Source: Zeus faber (Eukaryota; Chordata; Actinopteri; Zeiformes; Zeidae). From it: DNA of 64,000 bases. The position numbers were made by a program, and so were the translations under genes. How positions within the stretch are numbered: position 1 is the stretch's first letter; each line of letters starts with the position of its first letter. Below, one piece after another: positions 1 through 10,953 of the stretch. A model generated the notes under the pieces. The model was not told the DNA's origin. It did not search any database and worked only from the letters and a program-made list of their open reading frames with translations. The stretch spans positions 16,883,951-16,947,950 of the forward strand of contig OY482865.1 of assembly GCA_960531495.1 (NCBI GenBank). Direction: 5' to 3'.

Positions 1-45
1 CGCTCGCTGTGCACCACACCCCCCCCCCGCCCTCCAAACGCGCAT

Positions 46-79
46 AACACACACACACACACACACATACATACATACT
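46..79. repeat. (AC)n then (ATAC)n microsatellite
   Basis: Short AC dinucleotide run that passes into ATAC tetranucleotide repeats. It is simple sequence with no coding meaning. Confidence 0.9.
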
Positions 80-728
80 GCCCGCATGTAATTTCACAAC
101 ATCATAACACTTGATAAGACAACTCTAACTTTTCCATTATCGAGCCCTAAAATCTAGCCCTGAATCTTTTAATAACCTCGCTCTGAGATGCCAAACGGAT
201 CCCAAAATTGGAGACTGAATCAAATGAATGAGTAAACAAGTTACCTTTGCGCCGCGCATACACCCATAAACCCATAAACCCATAATAGCACCATCTGAAC
301 TACTCCTGCAGAAAATCTTGTCATCTTTCTCCCTTACGCGGTGATATATGGCAGGGCGGAGATTAGCAAACTTTCCCATGTTTTCCTCTGGCGTGGGAGC
401 CCGTCAGCACATGACAAATGAGATGTGCAGCAGCAGGGAAAGCCTCGCCGTCGCCGCTGATATTTGGAGAGAGAGATGCCGGAGCCGTCGCTGTGCAAGC
501 CGATTGTCCTGGAAGTTTTACAGTCAACGGATTCCGGTCTTATCGCCGTGGATCCATTCATCTCTGCAGTCGCTTCATTGAAAATGAGGGATCCATCCAT
601 CTGAGGCGTCTCTACTCGGGGTGATACACTCACACTATACACATACACAGCAGGGTGTTTTGAACTTGATAAAAAAAATAAAATAAAAAAGTTATCTTCA
701 CCCAAGTATATCCCGCCACAAAATCGAT
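80..728. other. No gene recognised; moderately CpG-rich unique sequence
   Basis: The short open frames on both strands here lack recognisable domains. The part from about 440 to 620 is CpG-rich, and an A-rich run lies near 668-690. I see no transposon hallmarks. It may be the upstream flank of the CpG-rich block that follows. Confidence 0.5.
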
Positions 729-752
729 CGGGGCGGGGCTGCGGGCGGGGAG
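729..752. promoter_or_regulatory. Clustered GC boxes (Sp1-type) at the edge of a CpG-rich block
   Basis: Two adjacent GGGCGGGG-type motifs lie in this 24-bp stretch, about 80-100 bp upstream of the CpG-rich region at 830-1351. GC boxes in this position are typical of vertebrate CpG-island promoters. No convincing TATA box is visible. The promoter function is inferred from composition and placement only. Confidence 0.35.
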
Positions 753-829
753 GGCGATAAGAACTCATTAGATGATTGTGGTTGGAGTGGTTTGGCAACA
801 CTCAATTATTCAAATTATTAACGCTGATC

Positions 830-1351
830 GGCGCGCATGGAGGAGGTGGAGCGCTGTTGGCGCGTTGCGACGAGAGGCTGTGCTGAAGAGTCACGGCGGT
901 GTTTGACTCGCGTTGTTGGACTTTGTTTGTTATTGCTCCTGCTTCAGCGGGGTTCGCGCTCGTCGCCTTGTGCTACCTGCTCTTTCTCCGGCTGCCCCGC
1001 TCGCTCTCTCTCCTGTTCGCCGCCAACTTCTTTCGCTTCAGTCGCACCTGTGAGACCGGGCTGCGAGAAGTCCAGCAATCCGCTCGAAGTCGTCGCTTCA
1101 CTTCCCCATCTCCAGACCGCGACCGCCGTCTCCTAGCAACAGCATGCGGTGCCGTCCCGACCGTATCCCTCGGGGAGAACACAAGGGAGAATAAGCTTTG
1201 AAACGCTGAAACGAAGCCCCTCCTTTTCCCCGTGATTCCTTTCTCCTGTGTTGAGGAGCGCATTCAGCGCGCGGGGACGGGTTTATTCTCGGCCGTGAGA
1301 GCGCCGGGACCGTCCGTAACGTCGCGGATTTTCTTTTATTTCCGCACGGCG
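830..1351 (+). other. Candidate CpG-island non-coding first exon with splice donor
   Basis: This 520-bp stretch is dense in CpG compared with its surroundings and lies just downstream of the GC boxes at 729-752. It ends in a good donor, GCG followed by GTAAGA, with the GT at 1352-1353. Two overlapping plus-strand open frames of about 100 codons (ATGs at 837 and 899) run through it. One has a leucine-rich stretch resembling a signal peptide, but neither resembles a known protein, so I read the block as a possible 5' UTR. No matching acceptor or coding exon was identified with confidence downstream, so any transcript here would have a very long first intron. Alternatives are an orphan CpG island or unrelated GC-rich DNA. 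Confidence 0.35.
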
Positions 1352-1557
1352 GTAAGAAAAACTGTGGAAGCACACCGTCTGCATTTTAAACGGGAACGGA
1401 CCGACTTGTTTAGAACCTAGTTTATTTCTCGGGCACTCTAGAGCTGTCAACATCAACTTTTCTGTATGGGAAGAAAAAACACATACATAAAAACATGAAC
1501 TGGCTCCAGTGCGGTTCGGCGGTACCATTTGCCGTCCCTGCACGACCCTGTACCGAC

Positions 1558-1601
1558 CCTGTACTTCCCCTCCCCAGCGCAGCGGGGAGGGGAAGTACAG
1601 G
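1558..1601. repeat. Perfect inverted repeat, 18-bp arms, 8-nt loop
   Basis: The arm at 1558-1575 (CCTGTACTTCCCCTCCCC) is exactly the reverse complement of 1584-1601, with loop AGCGCAGC at 1576-1583. It is directly followed by a 19-nt G tract. As RNA or single strand it would form a strong stem-loop. Confidence 0.9.
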
Positions 1602-1611
1602 CCCGGCTGTC

Positions 1612-1630
1612 GGGGGGGGGGGGGGGGGGG
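1612..1630. repeat. Homopolymer G tract (19 nt)
   Basis: Nineteen consecutive G residues, 10 bp after the right arm of the inverted repeat. It could fold as a G-quadruplex, and its length is prone to sequencing or assembly error. Confidence 0.9.
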
Positions 1631-1923
1631 TCATCAGACAATCTACCAATTAAGGCGATCAGCGAGAACAAAATGTTCATTACACTATTTTGCCCACACC
1701 TGCTGACTGAGGCCACTGGCTCCTTTCAATACAGCTCGAGGGCCCGGGCAGAGGAAGGCACTGTCGGCTGAAGTCATCCATTAGCCCGTCAGCGGGAGGT
1801 TATGCACATATGCCCGCCATAAAATGTCGCAGTGAGGAGCCGTACTGAGACAGCAGGGACCATTAGGCAACGGCTCTCCCCCACAGAGGGACATTCAAAA
1901 CACAGACAGCGGGTCTGCAGCTG

Positions 1924-1998
1924 CACACGCACACACACACACGCACGCACACGCACACACACACACACACACGCACACACACACACACACACACACAC
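1924..1998. repeat. (AC)n microsatellite with GC interruptions
   Basis: About 75 bp of AC dinucleotides broken by several ACGC units. The His/Thr and Cys/Val open frames over it are artefacts of the repeat. Confidence 0.95.
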
Positions 1999-2134
1999 TC
2001 AAAAGCAAGGAGGCTGGGAATACATGTCGACGCAACCCAGTATCACACTTTTTCGTGCCCATTGGCATGAAAATCAATCTCTTGAACCGTGTCCCAAAGC
2101 ACGATTGTCCCACTTTTTTTCGTGCTACAAATAA

Positions 2135-3617
2135 CAAAGTTTAAACCAATTCATTTGAATGGGATTTTTTTTTTTTTTTTTTTTTTACAATTTAACTGGA
2201 TATGAATGTCAGCGTTTGCGCTGAAATTTTTTATTGTATCTATCACCGGTGCGGAAAACATTTCCATGGCGACAGCGAGCTCCACCAATGAGAGATGTTG
2301 CTGTTACACTGAGTTATGGGAAGTGTAGTCTCCATGACATCGCAAATAAAACAAAATTGATATAATACGAACTTGTGGCCAGGTAGACCTAACCCTAGCC
2401 AACTACAAAAACTACAATTCTGTGCCATTTTGTTCTGCATCTTGATCCAATGGCCTCATGGGTAAGATAGTTGTATTATTATAAATCTAAAAAGGAAAAT
2501 AAGGTATGGGTGAAAAACAACATGCATGTGTTACTAGGGGTTAATTTGGTCAGGGAATAAACAAATTATCATGTAAATTTGCAAAGCCTTGAATTATATG
2601 TTAGGCCATTTAAAGTGGAACCCCCTATCGACACTACCACCCCTCTAATAATGTCCAGAGCTGTCCAAAACAGTTGACCTTATTTGGGTAGCTCTTTTTT
2701 TACTGAGATATAGGACTTCAAAGGTGAGCCCTGGTCAGGGTTCAAAGGTCAATATGGCGGTTTAGGGTCTAGTGAAATGTCTCAAACTTACAACCTACAA
2801 GATGAGACCTTTACAAAAAATGTGATTGGTATTTTTTTACTTTACTGTAAAACCATCTTTACTGACCCTATATCCCTATTCTCGCCCATCCTTGAATTTA
2901 ATAGACCACTACATAGAGAAAAAGCAAAACAAGTATCCTGTTCTTATTTCCTGCGAGTCAGAACGAAATTTAAAGCCGTGCATTTTAAATTTTAATACAT
3001 CCAGTTCCATTTTTTGGCTAGAAGATCTCTTGCACTAGAAGAGAAGTGCAAGATTTTTTGACTCTATAGCCGTATAGTTTTAGTATTGTGTTGAGTCACG
3101 TTTCCTGGCTCAGATGGTGATGTATACCAGCCTTCTGCGGAACAAACACCAGAAACCCTCTGCGCTACCTTCTCCCTACCTTCGGGCAGCTAGGACCATT
3201 CCATCCTTAAGGCTGCCACAGAAATAGGAAACATGCATCTTTCATCATCCCATGGTTCCTGCCTCGACTCACATTTGCTTAGTTTTGTTTGGCTGAATGT
3301 TTTGATGGATGATTTGCACTGGCAGCTCAGAAATGGGTAGCACTCATGCCTCCTCGCCAAAAGGATTTTCAAAACCTCTCATGTTTGGGCAATGTGTTTT
3401 GTTTTTTACTTTTTACTTCCTTCATTCTCTTTTAAAGCTTTCTTCATCTTTTAGTCTGTCCCCACAACTACAGCATGTTTTTCTTCAGTAAAAGTTGATG
3501 CGGTTCTTTCCCAGGGTGGAAGGGCTGGGACTAGACTAGAGGTGCTCTTTGACAGAATAGAGCTTGCTTTAGTGGTTTGGTTGCAATTAAGAAATAGATA
3601 GTATCGTAATTACTAGG
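2135..3617. other. No gene recognised; possible promoter-type motifs at 2284-2451
   Basis: Unique or unrecognised sequence with a poly-T run at about 2165-2187. Between 2284 and 2451 there are two CCAAT motifs (2284-2288, 2447-2451) and two motifs resembling the ACTACAATTCCC element bound by ZNF143: ACTACAATTC at 2411-2420, and GGGAAGTGTAGTC at 2318-2330 in the opposite sense. Near 2747 a TTCAAAGGTCA nuclear-receptor-like half-site pair adjoins ATATGGCGG. These motifs are short and may be coincidental. I recognise no transposon ends. Confidence 0.3.
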
Positions 3618-3826
3618 TGTTGACAAGGTGTATTGACTGCCTACGTTTATCCCTTTATAGATACCGTCAACCCCACCGTGTTATGTGCATACGTCATTGT
3701 AAACCTCAGTCCTATGTTTGCAACCAAACATACACGCCCGCATGAAACTCTCCCTGGTCTAATGTTTCCTCATTATTAGTGGGCTTTTTAGTGGGTCTAC
3801 CAAATAATAGAACAAGTATACAACAA
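3618..3826 (+). repeat. 5' LTR of the gypsy-type element
   Basis: It begins TGTTGACAAGG and ends in ACAACA just before the TGGTGACGAGG primer-binding-type motif. It aligns by eye with 7387-7552, though the two are clearly diverged. End positions are accurate to a few bases. Confidence 0.75.
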
Positions 3827-4054
3827 AACTGGTGACGAGGTAATACGTTGTCACATTGTGTTTGTTATTTTCGGTGCAAAGTCAGAGTTTGACGAGACGA
3901 GACGGCACCAGAACGGAGGGCAGCGCTGCTGCGGGGGAAAGTTGACTGAGGAAAAAGGAGAAGGGAAGGATTGTGTCTGGACCACAAAATAAAAAAAAAA
4001 CTTAAGACTAATTGCTGAAATCGATCAAAAAATAAAAATGAATATTGCTGGAAA

Positions 4055-4745
4055 ATGGCTGCACTGGTTGGAAATATAGGACCATTTCAGGAAAACACAG
4101 AACAATGGCGTTCATTCACCGAGAGGTTTGAGTATTTTTTACTCGCTAATAAGATTAAGTCATACTGCCAACATTCTTCAATATTATGGGAGGAAAACAT
4201 TCAACCTCCTGCACTGTCTAGTACACTCTGACAAGCCAGGGAACAAGTCCTATGATGAAATAGTGAAAATATTTGAAAATCCCTACTCTCCTAAGCCACT
4301 GATTATCGCAGAGAGGTTCAGATTCCATAAAAGGAACCAGGAATAGCGTGAATCTATTTCACAGTTCATAGTTCATGTACCGAAACGGTTATCTAAACAT
4401 TTTGAATTTGGACTTTCGCTCAATGACACCATACGTGACAGATAGGTGTGTGGTCTACGCAGTGGGGCTGTTCAGAAATGACTACTTAATGAGGCTAACC
4501 TGAAACTGGAAAAGGCCATAGAGATAAGTATGTCAATGGAAATGGCTGCCCGAGAAGCACAGCAGCTGAGCACATCAACCCAAGCGCATAAGTTGTCCTT
4601 TGAGTCCAAGAACAACACAGCAGCTGGCTAGCCATGCTACCGCTGTTGGAGAACAGGGAACAAGGCATCAGAGTGTTGGCGTAAGGACTAAGACTGCAGA
4701 CACCGCGGTAAAAAAAGGCCATATCGAACGTGCCTGTAAAAATAA
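4055..4745 (+). pseudogene. Broken gag-like polyprotein (capsid and zinc knuckles)
   Basis: The reading starts at an ATG at 4055 (MAALVGNIGPF) and matches the start typical of fish gypsy gag proteins. It then changes frame. The segment at 4128-4346 carries phrases such as KTFNLLHCLV, KPGNKSYDEIV and PLIIAERFRFHKRNQ, typical of these capsid domains. Around 4630-4740 lie two degenerate CCHC knuckles: the first keeps its outer cysteines but has Asn where His belongs, and the second keeps GHIERAC but lost its second Cys. Several stops and frameshifts interrupt it. In an intact element the product would coat the RNA in cytoplasmic particles. Confidence 0.8.
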
Positions 4746-4924
4746 AACACCCAGCCATACAGACAGCACACTGAGATGAAGAAAAGTGGCTTCCACAGAA
4801 ACAAGAAGAACTGCGTGAATAAGATGGAGGACGAACAGGTCATAAGCAGAGTGACTGTGAGTCTGATGATGAGATACAGTACATGTTTTATCTGTTATGG
4901 ACAGTGATGACACCACTGGAGAAT

Positions 4925-6765
4925 AAAGCAGTGCGGATTCAACTGGACAGCGGTACACGTACAGTATATCCATGGTATCAGAAGCTGTATACAAGGAGAA
5001 GCTGCAGCACCTTACTCTTCAAGGGACCAAGTTAAAGTTAAGGACCTAAGCTGGTGAGACTGTTCCAGTGTTAGGAGTTGTGGATGTGACAGTGGAACAC
5101 AACAAGCAGAAAAAGGCTATTCCACTGTACATCATTCAAGGAAACCGTCCAGCTCCTACTGAACACACTAGAAGTGTTCCTGGTTCATCAAGAAGACACA
5201 GACACTACAGGAGATCTTGAAGTAGCACTCCAAGGATTTAGACGGGGAACATGGCAGTATGAAGGACATGTGGACACTGTGAACCCTGTCTTGACTGCAG
5301 AACAGTATCCATTACCCCTCATTGATGACCTCTTTCCAGGTTTGGCTGGAGGACAGAAGTTTGGTAAGATAGATTTATGACATTTATAGATTAGTAAAAC
5401 AGATATATGTCAGATATATGTCCCTTTTCGGATTACCTCTGCTCCAGCACTTTTCCAAAAAGTAATGGACTAGATTCTGAGTGGGCTACAGTGGTACAGC
5501 GCTACATGGATGAGCTACTTATCACAGGACCAGATTATCAGTCGCACTTAAGGAACCTCGATCCACCACTACAAAGACTGGAGGATTATGGTATGAAAAT
5601 CCAGAAAGACAAGTCTTTCAAACCTTCTGTTGAGTACCTGGGGCACATAATCGACAGCACTGAACTCCACACATCACCCTCAAAGGTGAAGGGTATTTTG
5701 AAGGCTCCATCCCCGTAGAATGTGAGTCAGTTGAGATCATTCCTCGGCCGTAACATGCTAACATACTATGCAAAGATCGTGCCTAACCTTTCAAATAAGC
5801 TGAAGCCGCTGCATTAGCTCCTAAAACAATGTGAGACAGCTTTCGAAGAAGTGACGACAGCCCTCTCTCAATCTAAGGCCCTTCAGCTGGCATGTGATGC
5901 CTCACCTTATGGTATGGGTGCAGTGGCTGCTGCTCCAGTAACCTTGACTCGTGAAGAAACACACTCAAATTGATTCAGTCATGTCTGGGGAGATGGACAT
6001 CGTCACTCGTGGAAGGAGAGGAGAGATGATACCGCGCTTGACGCCTTACTTGGTGAGAAGAAACAACCTTTCAGTCTGGTCTGGATACCTATTGTGGAGC
6101 TATAGTGTCATTATTCCACTGCCACTAAGAGAAAAAGAAGAATGAAAGAAACCGCACGCAGCTATTTCTGGCAACCAGGCCTGGATACAGCTGTATAAGA
6201 GTGGGCAAAGGCATGTTCTGCCTGCCAGATATTAAGAAACCTTTCACAGCCGGCTTCCTTACATCCCAGGGACTGGCCTGAAGAACCATGGCAAAGAATC
6301 CATATAAACTTTGCTGGACCACTGGAGAACCATGTTCTTAGTCGTCGTCGATGCTCATCAAAAATGGCCTGAGATTGCTGTTATGAAGAGCACCTCCTCC
6401 GAGAGAATCATTGAAGAGCTGCAGTCTACCTTCAGTCGTTTTGGTCTACCATTGTAGCTTGTTAGTGACAATGGGCCACAACTAGTGTCTGAAGAGTTCA
6501 AGACATTCATGGAAAAGAACTCACAACAAGTCTGCAGCACATCACCCAGCTACAAATGGGCTCGCTGAAAGATTTGTACAGACCATGAAGCAAGCTCTCA
6601 AGTCCTCTCAAGGTACACAGTCTCTCAATAGGTGCCTCATTACTTTCATCTTGTCATACTGAAACACACCTCAAGATATGACAAAGGTGTCTACTACCTT
6701 GGCTCAGCTCAAGAGACAACTTCGCACTTGACTTGGCCTCCTAAACCCCAAAAGAGAAGGGTGGT
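4925..6765 (+). pseudogene. Broken pol: protease, reverse transcriptase, RNase H, integrase
   Basis: A protease active-site-like LDSGT occurs near 4937-4951. Reverse transcriptase pieces follow at 5174-5380 (LIDDLFPGLAGGQKFGKIDL) and 5407-5718, where the catalytic YMDD-type box reads YMDE and is followed by LLITGPDYQSHLRNL and VEYLGHII. RNase H-like text (ALQLACDASPYGMGAV type) is visible near 5880-5930. Integrase pieces lie at about 6150-6600: a CxxC zinc motif in KACSACQ, NFAGPLE around the first Asp, and DNGPQLVSEEF around the second. Stops, frameshifts and the YMDE change make it non-functional. The domain order is the usual gypsy one, in contrast to the element at 37-39 kb. Confidence 0.82.
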
Positions 6766-7386
6766 TGTACAGCTTCAACAGAGAACTCAAGTGCAGAGAC
6801 AAGCGAAAGTAAAGCCTCAGAGTTTTACAGCTGGAGGCAGGGTTCTGGACCGAAACTATACCAAAGGTGTAAAGTGGACGCTGTGACTTGTTGCAAAAAC
6901 AGGTCCTGTGTCATATACCTTTGAAACCAGCAATTATCTGAAGGCCTACCAGGAGCAGCATCCATCACTGTAACAACCCCAGAAGCAACCTTCAGGAATG
7001 AACACTGTTCCAGGCACACCAACCTGCTCAGGTCTAGGTGAGGCCTACCCCAGGCATCACTTCTCCCAAACTAGGACTCAATCAGTTCTCACCAAGAGAC
7101 AATGTGACTGACTTACCTACACATCGTACTTACTGTACCCCAGAAGAGACAGACGCCCTCCTGATAGACTGTTCTTCTAGTCTAGCGACTAAGCCTCAAA
7201 ATTGGGGAACAATAATCCCCAGGGGTAAGTCCGAGAATTCCGGTAGCCTACCCTCTTTCCGTTGTTCAGGGAAAAGTTCAACAGCAGAAACAAGTTCCTT
7301 AAAAGTTAATCATAGAAGAGAAATACTGAGACAGTGAAATGTTTTACTTTTATGAAGGGAACAACAAATATAAACGGGGAGGGATA

Positions 7387-7552
7387 TGTTGTGTATTGAC
7401 TGCCTAAATTGGCCCTTTTTAGATACTGTCTCGCCCCCCCATGTTACGTACTTACGTAATCCACAGTCCTGTGTTTGCAACTACGTGCAATTCCCCCTGG
7501 TCTCATTTGCTTTTTATTAGTTAGTGTACCAAAAAGTAGAAGAAATACACAC
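7387..7552 (+). repeat. 3' LTR of the gypsy-type element
   Basis: It starts TGTTGTGTATTGACTGCC right after the purine tract and parallels the 5' LTR, but is about 40 bp shorter. Its right boundary is uncertain by several bases. Confidence 0.75.
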
Positions 7553-7678
7553 TGGGAATGTACACAAATTTAAATACGTTTTTCAGGAACGCACAAATAA
7601 TGCAATGGAAACAGATATTTCTTCTAGCTGAAGTTGCTCATTATTATTTGTACAAAAAAAGTGCATCAGCACAGATGT

Positions 7679-7700
7679 GTGGGTGAGTGTGTGTGTGTGT

Positions 7701-7738
<38 letters not shown>

Positions 7739-7803
7739 GTGTGTGTGTGTGTTTGTGTGTGAGAGCAGATATAAGTGAGACAGAGACAGAGAGAGAGAGA
7801 GAG
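7679..7803. repeat. (GT)n microsatellite with an adjacent (GA)n run
   Basis: GT dinucleotides occupy 7679-7761 with single-base interruptions. After 20 bp a GA run follows at 7783-7803. Confidence 0.93.
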
Positions 7804-9178
7804 TGCAGTGGCGATTCTAGGATTTTTTTTGAGGAGCATATGGTCCAATATTAATATACTGTATACTGTATATTCAGTGCGTGATGTGGAAACCAATATG
7901 TGTCAGTTCTCCCTTTCCTTTATTCACATGTTGGCATAGGGGTGCCAATCAGATTCCAGGGGTGCCCCCCATGCTCTCTGAGAGAGAGGGAGAGGGGGGC
8001 ATGCTGGGGTTCAGACTGCTCATAAAACTTAGTTTAGTTTAAAAAAAAAATAATAAAAAAAAAGAGAGAAATCCAAATTACAATATGAGGATGTGGAAAT
8101 ATATTTCATAACAAATTATATACCAATGTTAAATAAATGTGATGCTTTGAAGGCACAAAGATTGCATTGCCAGCAAATATTTGGTTAGAAAATACAATAT
8201 TTGCCCGATTTAACCTGACTTCTGGTATAAACCACGCCCACTTCTGGTCTTCTATCTGAACACAGAAACAGAGACAATTAACAACAGAGATCATTTTGTT
8301 GGTTGAACGGATACAGATAATGACGTCTCTGTACACTTCTAGTAATGACACTAATTGTCGTGCAACAACTAGCGGTGGATTTTTGGTGTGGCAGCACAAT
8401 GAAGCCTTTGGATTACAATTTCATGACAGTCCATGAGAATTTATCCGTGCGTTTGATCGCTTCCTGAAAGGCCCATTCAGAAAAATGTGGCGACGTCGGC
8501 AAGGGAACCCCTTCAATATCTTTCTCATGTATTTATTCACCAAACGTTGGCGGACGGCATCCACCCGCATCCACCCCCGATTTAACCCTTGCTTCCAAGA
8601 GCTCCTCCATTGCAGCTCTTCACTCCCCCTGCCCATCCGACTGTCATCTGAAAAATGGAAACAATGCGACCCCACCGTAGTGTGGTCACCTGTTTCCCCA
8701 GAGAAGGACTGGAGGTCTTGAAAGGTTTCGCAGGCGGGAGCAGCAGAAGGAAGATGAGTGACATAAATAAACCCAGCACTGTAGCTATATGAGCAGCATG
8801 GTTCAATACATTTCCCATGTACAGTTTCCATGATCAATTGTTTTTATTTTCAATATAAGGGAAGACACTACAGCAACTGCAGTGTGGGGAGGAGGCATAT
8901 AACCGAAGCATCACAAAGGGGTAGTGGTTTGAGTCTCTGGGGAAACCGGGGTGTGTAAAATAGAGCTTGCATGTGGCATGCATTAGAAGTAGTTATTATT
9001 ATTTTATGTAGTCTAGAGCAACCAAACCTGATTACAGATTAGAAAGAAGATGGGTCCAACTTTTGCTGTAGCTAACCTAGGGTGACCGCAGTTTTAAAAA
9101 CCCCAAACCCCCGTTATGCGCGGTCAATAAGTTAACGGAGAGGGGGCGCGCATCGGAGTCGCCTTTCGCAAGTGCTGC
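7804..9178. other. No gene recognised
   Basis: Mostly unique AT-rich sequence. Short open frames on both strands (for example 8421-8837) have no recognisable domains and overlap one another, so I treat them as chance. Confidence 0.5.
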
Positions 9179-9191
9179 ACACACACGCATG

Positions 9192-9242
<51 letters not shown>
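9179..9242. repeat. (AC)n microsatellite
   Basis: About 60 bp of AC, starting with ACGC/ATGC variants and then pure. Confidence 0.95.
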
Positions 9243-9244
<2 letters not shown>

Positions 9245-9451
9245 GAAAGCACACAAATCACAGTGAGCGAGTTGGTGTGTTGATGACGACGCCCACTTCT
9301 CCGGTGGGATCATCTTCTCTGCTTACCTGTATACAGTATATAATATATATAAGCGCTGACAACAAGTATGATGTAATTTTTATTATTTCAATTGTACTGA
9401 AAATGTTGCTGAATGTTGAAAACTGGAACATTGTAATGTTTTACAGATATA

Positions 9452-10951
9452 CACTACTCACAAAAAGTTAGGGATATTCGGCTTTTGGGTGAAATTTCAG
9501 GATGAACCTAAAATGCACTATAACCTTTACAGGTGAACTTAATTTGACCTTCTCTAAACTTTTGAATGCACATGTCCATCTGTTCAATGTTTCAGTACTT
9601 TTTGCACAACTTGCTGTTCTCTAACAAGGAGCTGAACGGCAAAATTCAAAACAGGTGATTGATCCATGAATCGACCAATACATTTCCTGGTTCATTTAGA
9701 ATTGGTATTTAAACAGTCCTCTTCATCACGCTGTTCACATTTTGACATCATGAGACCAAGACGACACCTAACGACTGTTACGACATTATCTTGCCGTTGC
9801 GAGGCTTCAAACAGGATGTTCTCAGAGGGAAGTGGCCACTGAGCTTAGAGTGTCACAGAGTGTCATCAGCAGCTTGCAACAGAGATACAGAGCGACTGGA
9901 AGAATCACAGAAAGGCATAGAAGTGGACGTCCTTTGGCCACAACCCACACTGATGACGGCTTCATTGTGAACAGTGCCCTCCGGAACCGGATGATGAATT
10001 CTACTCAACTCCAGGCACATTTAAGGGAGATGAGAGGCAGCCAAGTGTCACGTCAGACCATTTGAAACCGTTTACATCAGCATGGTCTGCGTGCTTGACG
10101 ACCTGCAAGGGTACCTGACCACACCACCAGGCATAGGCATCATCGTCTTGCACTGGCCAGGGAGCATTGACGCTGGGTGTGGCACCAGTGGCCTCAGTGC
10201 TGTTCTCTGATGAAAGTCGATTCACGTTGAGCAGAAATGATGGCCGCCAATGATGTTGGAGACGTCAAGGAGAGTGCTATGCATCAGCCACTGTTGTCAC
10301 CAGACGAGCCTTTGGTGGTGGTGGTGTTACACTGTGGGCTGGTGTATCTAGTCATAACTGCCCTACACTTTGTGAATGGTACAGTGACGAGCCCATACTA
10401 CCTGAATAACATCATTAATCCAGTCATTGTGCCCCCGCATGAACAACACAGGCCTCATTTCATCTTCATGGACGACAATGCTCCAGCTCATCGAGGTCAC
10501 ATCATTAGGGAACGGCTGCTGGAGACTGGGGCACCTCAAATGGAGTGGCCTGCACTTTCTCCAGACCTGAATCCCATAGAAAACCTATGGGATCGGCTGA
10601 GCCGCCGTGTAGAGGCTCGTAACTCTGTACCCCAGAACCTCAATGACCTGAGGCCCGCCCTGCCTCAGCAGAAAATAAGTCGTCTTGTGAACAGCATGAG
10701 ATGTCGTTGTCAAGCTGTAATTGATGCTCAAGGGCACATGACAAGTTATTGAGACATTGACATTTTTTGTTGTGGTATACTCAGTTGTTGGCTTTTGTTT
10801 CAATAAATTGTTTAAGATGAGGAAATCACCATTGCATGATTCAACTTAAATGCCCTACTTTCATGATATAATATCACTGTAGCGTGAACTTTTTACATTT
10901 TCCATAAATTTCACCCGAAAGCCAAATATCCCTAACTTTTTGTGAGTAGTA
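9452..10951 (+). mobile_element. Tc1-like DNA transposon with near-identical terminal inverted repeats
   Basis: The left end CACTACTCACAAAAAGTTAG matches the reverse complement of the right end (CTAACTTTTTGTGAGTAGTA) except at the last base. The similarity continues for about 48 bp with only a few mismatches (about 9452-9500 against 10903-10951). TA dinucleotides flank both ends (9450-9451 and 10952-10953), the expected Tc1/mariner target duplication. The 1.5-kb length and single internal transposase are standard for the superfamily. The open frame is broken, so this is a non-autonomous relic. With intact ends it could still have been mobilised in trans. Confidence 0.93.
9750..10752 (+). pseudogene. 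Broken Tc1-type transposase (DD34E)
   Basis: An intact relative would be a cut-and-paste transposase of about 330 residues acting in the nucleus on the terminal repeats. It starts at an ATG at 9750 (MRPRRHLTT), shifts frame, and shows the helix-turn-helix part at 9832-10065, with SGRPLATT in the linker before a TGA. The first catalytic Asp is in FSDESRFTL near 10203. The second is in FMDDNAPAHRGH near 10467, and the Glu is in SPDLNPIENLWDRL near 10558. I count 34 residues between the second Asp and the Glu. At least two frameshifts and two in-frame stops break it, so it is inactive. It lies wholly inside the terminal repeats at 9452-10951. Confidence 0.9.
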
Positions 10952-10953
10952 TA

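Larger units (their letters stand above)
3618..7552 (+). mobile_element. Decayed Ty3/gypsy LTR retrotransposon with both LTRs
   Basis: Two related direct repeats bound this 3.9-kb unit: a 5' LTR at about 3618-3826 and a 3' LTR at about 7387-7552. They share the phrase GTGTATTGACTGCC near the start and a similar ACCAAA-rich end. A likely primer-binding site, TGGTGACGAGG, follows the 5' LTR, and a purine tract (GGGGAGGGA) precedes the 3' LTR. The interior reads gag, zinc knuckle, protease, reverse transcriptase, RNase H and integrase in the normal gypsy order, but with many frameshifts and stops. The LTRs differ by numerous substitutions and an indel of tens of bases, so the insertion is old. 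No flanking target duplication is obvious. The element is dead as it stands. Confidence 0.88.

Noticed and set aside
837-1201. Two about-100-codon frames, one with a signal-peptide-like leucine run
   Set aside because: They overlap in different frames in CpG-rich DNA, resemble no known protein and lie before a splice donor, so a 5' UTR is more likely than a coding exon.
3618-7552. Possibility of a complete endogenous retrovirus with an envelope gene
   Set aside because: No envelope-like frame lies between the integrase and the 3' LTR, and the pol order and motifs are those of a gypsy retrotransposon.
9452-10951. Possibility that this Tc1-like element is autonomous
   Set aside because: The ends are good, but the transposase has at least two frameshifts and two stops.
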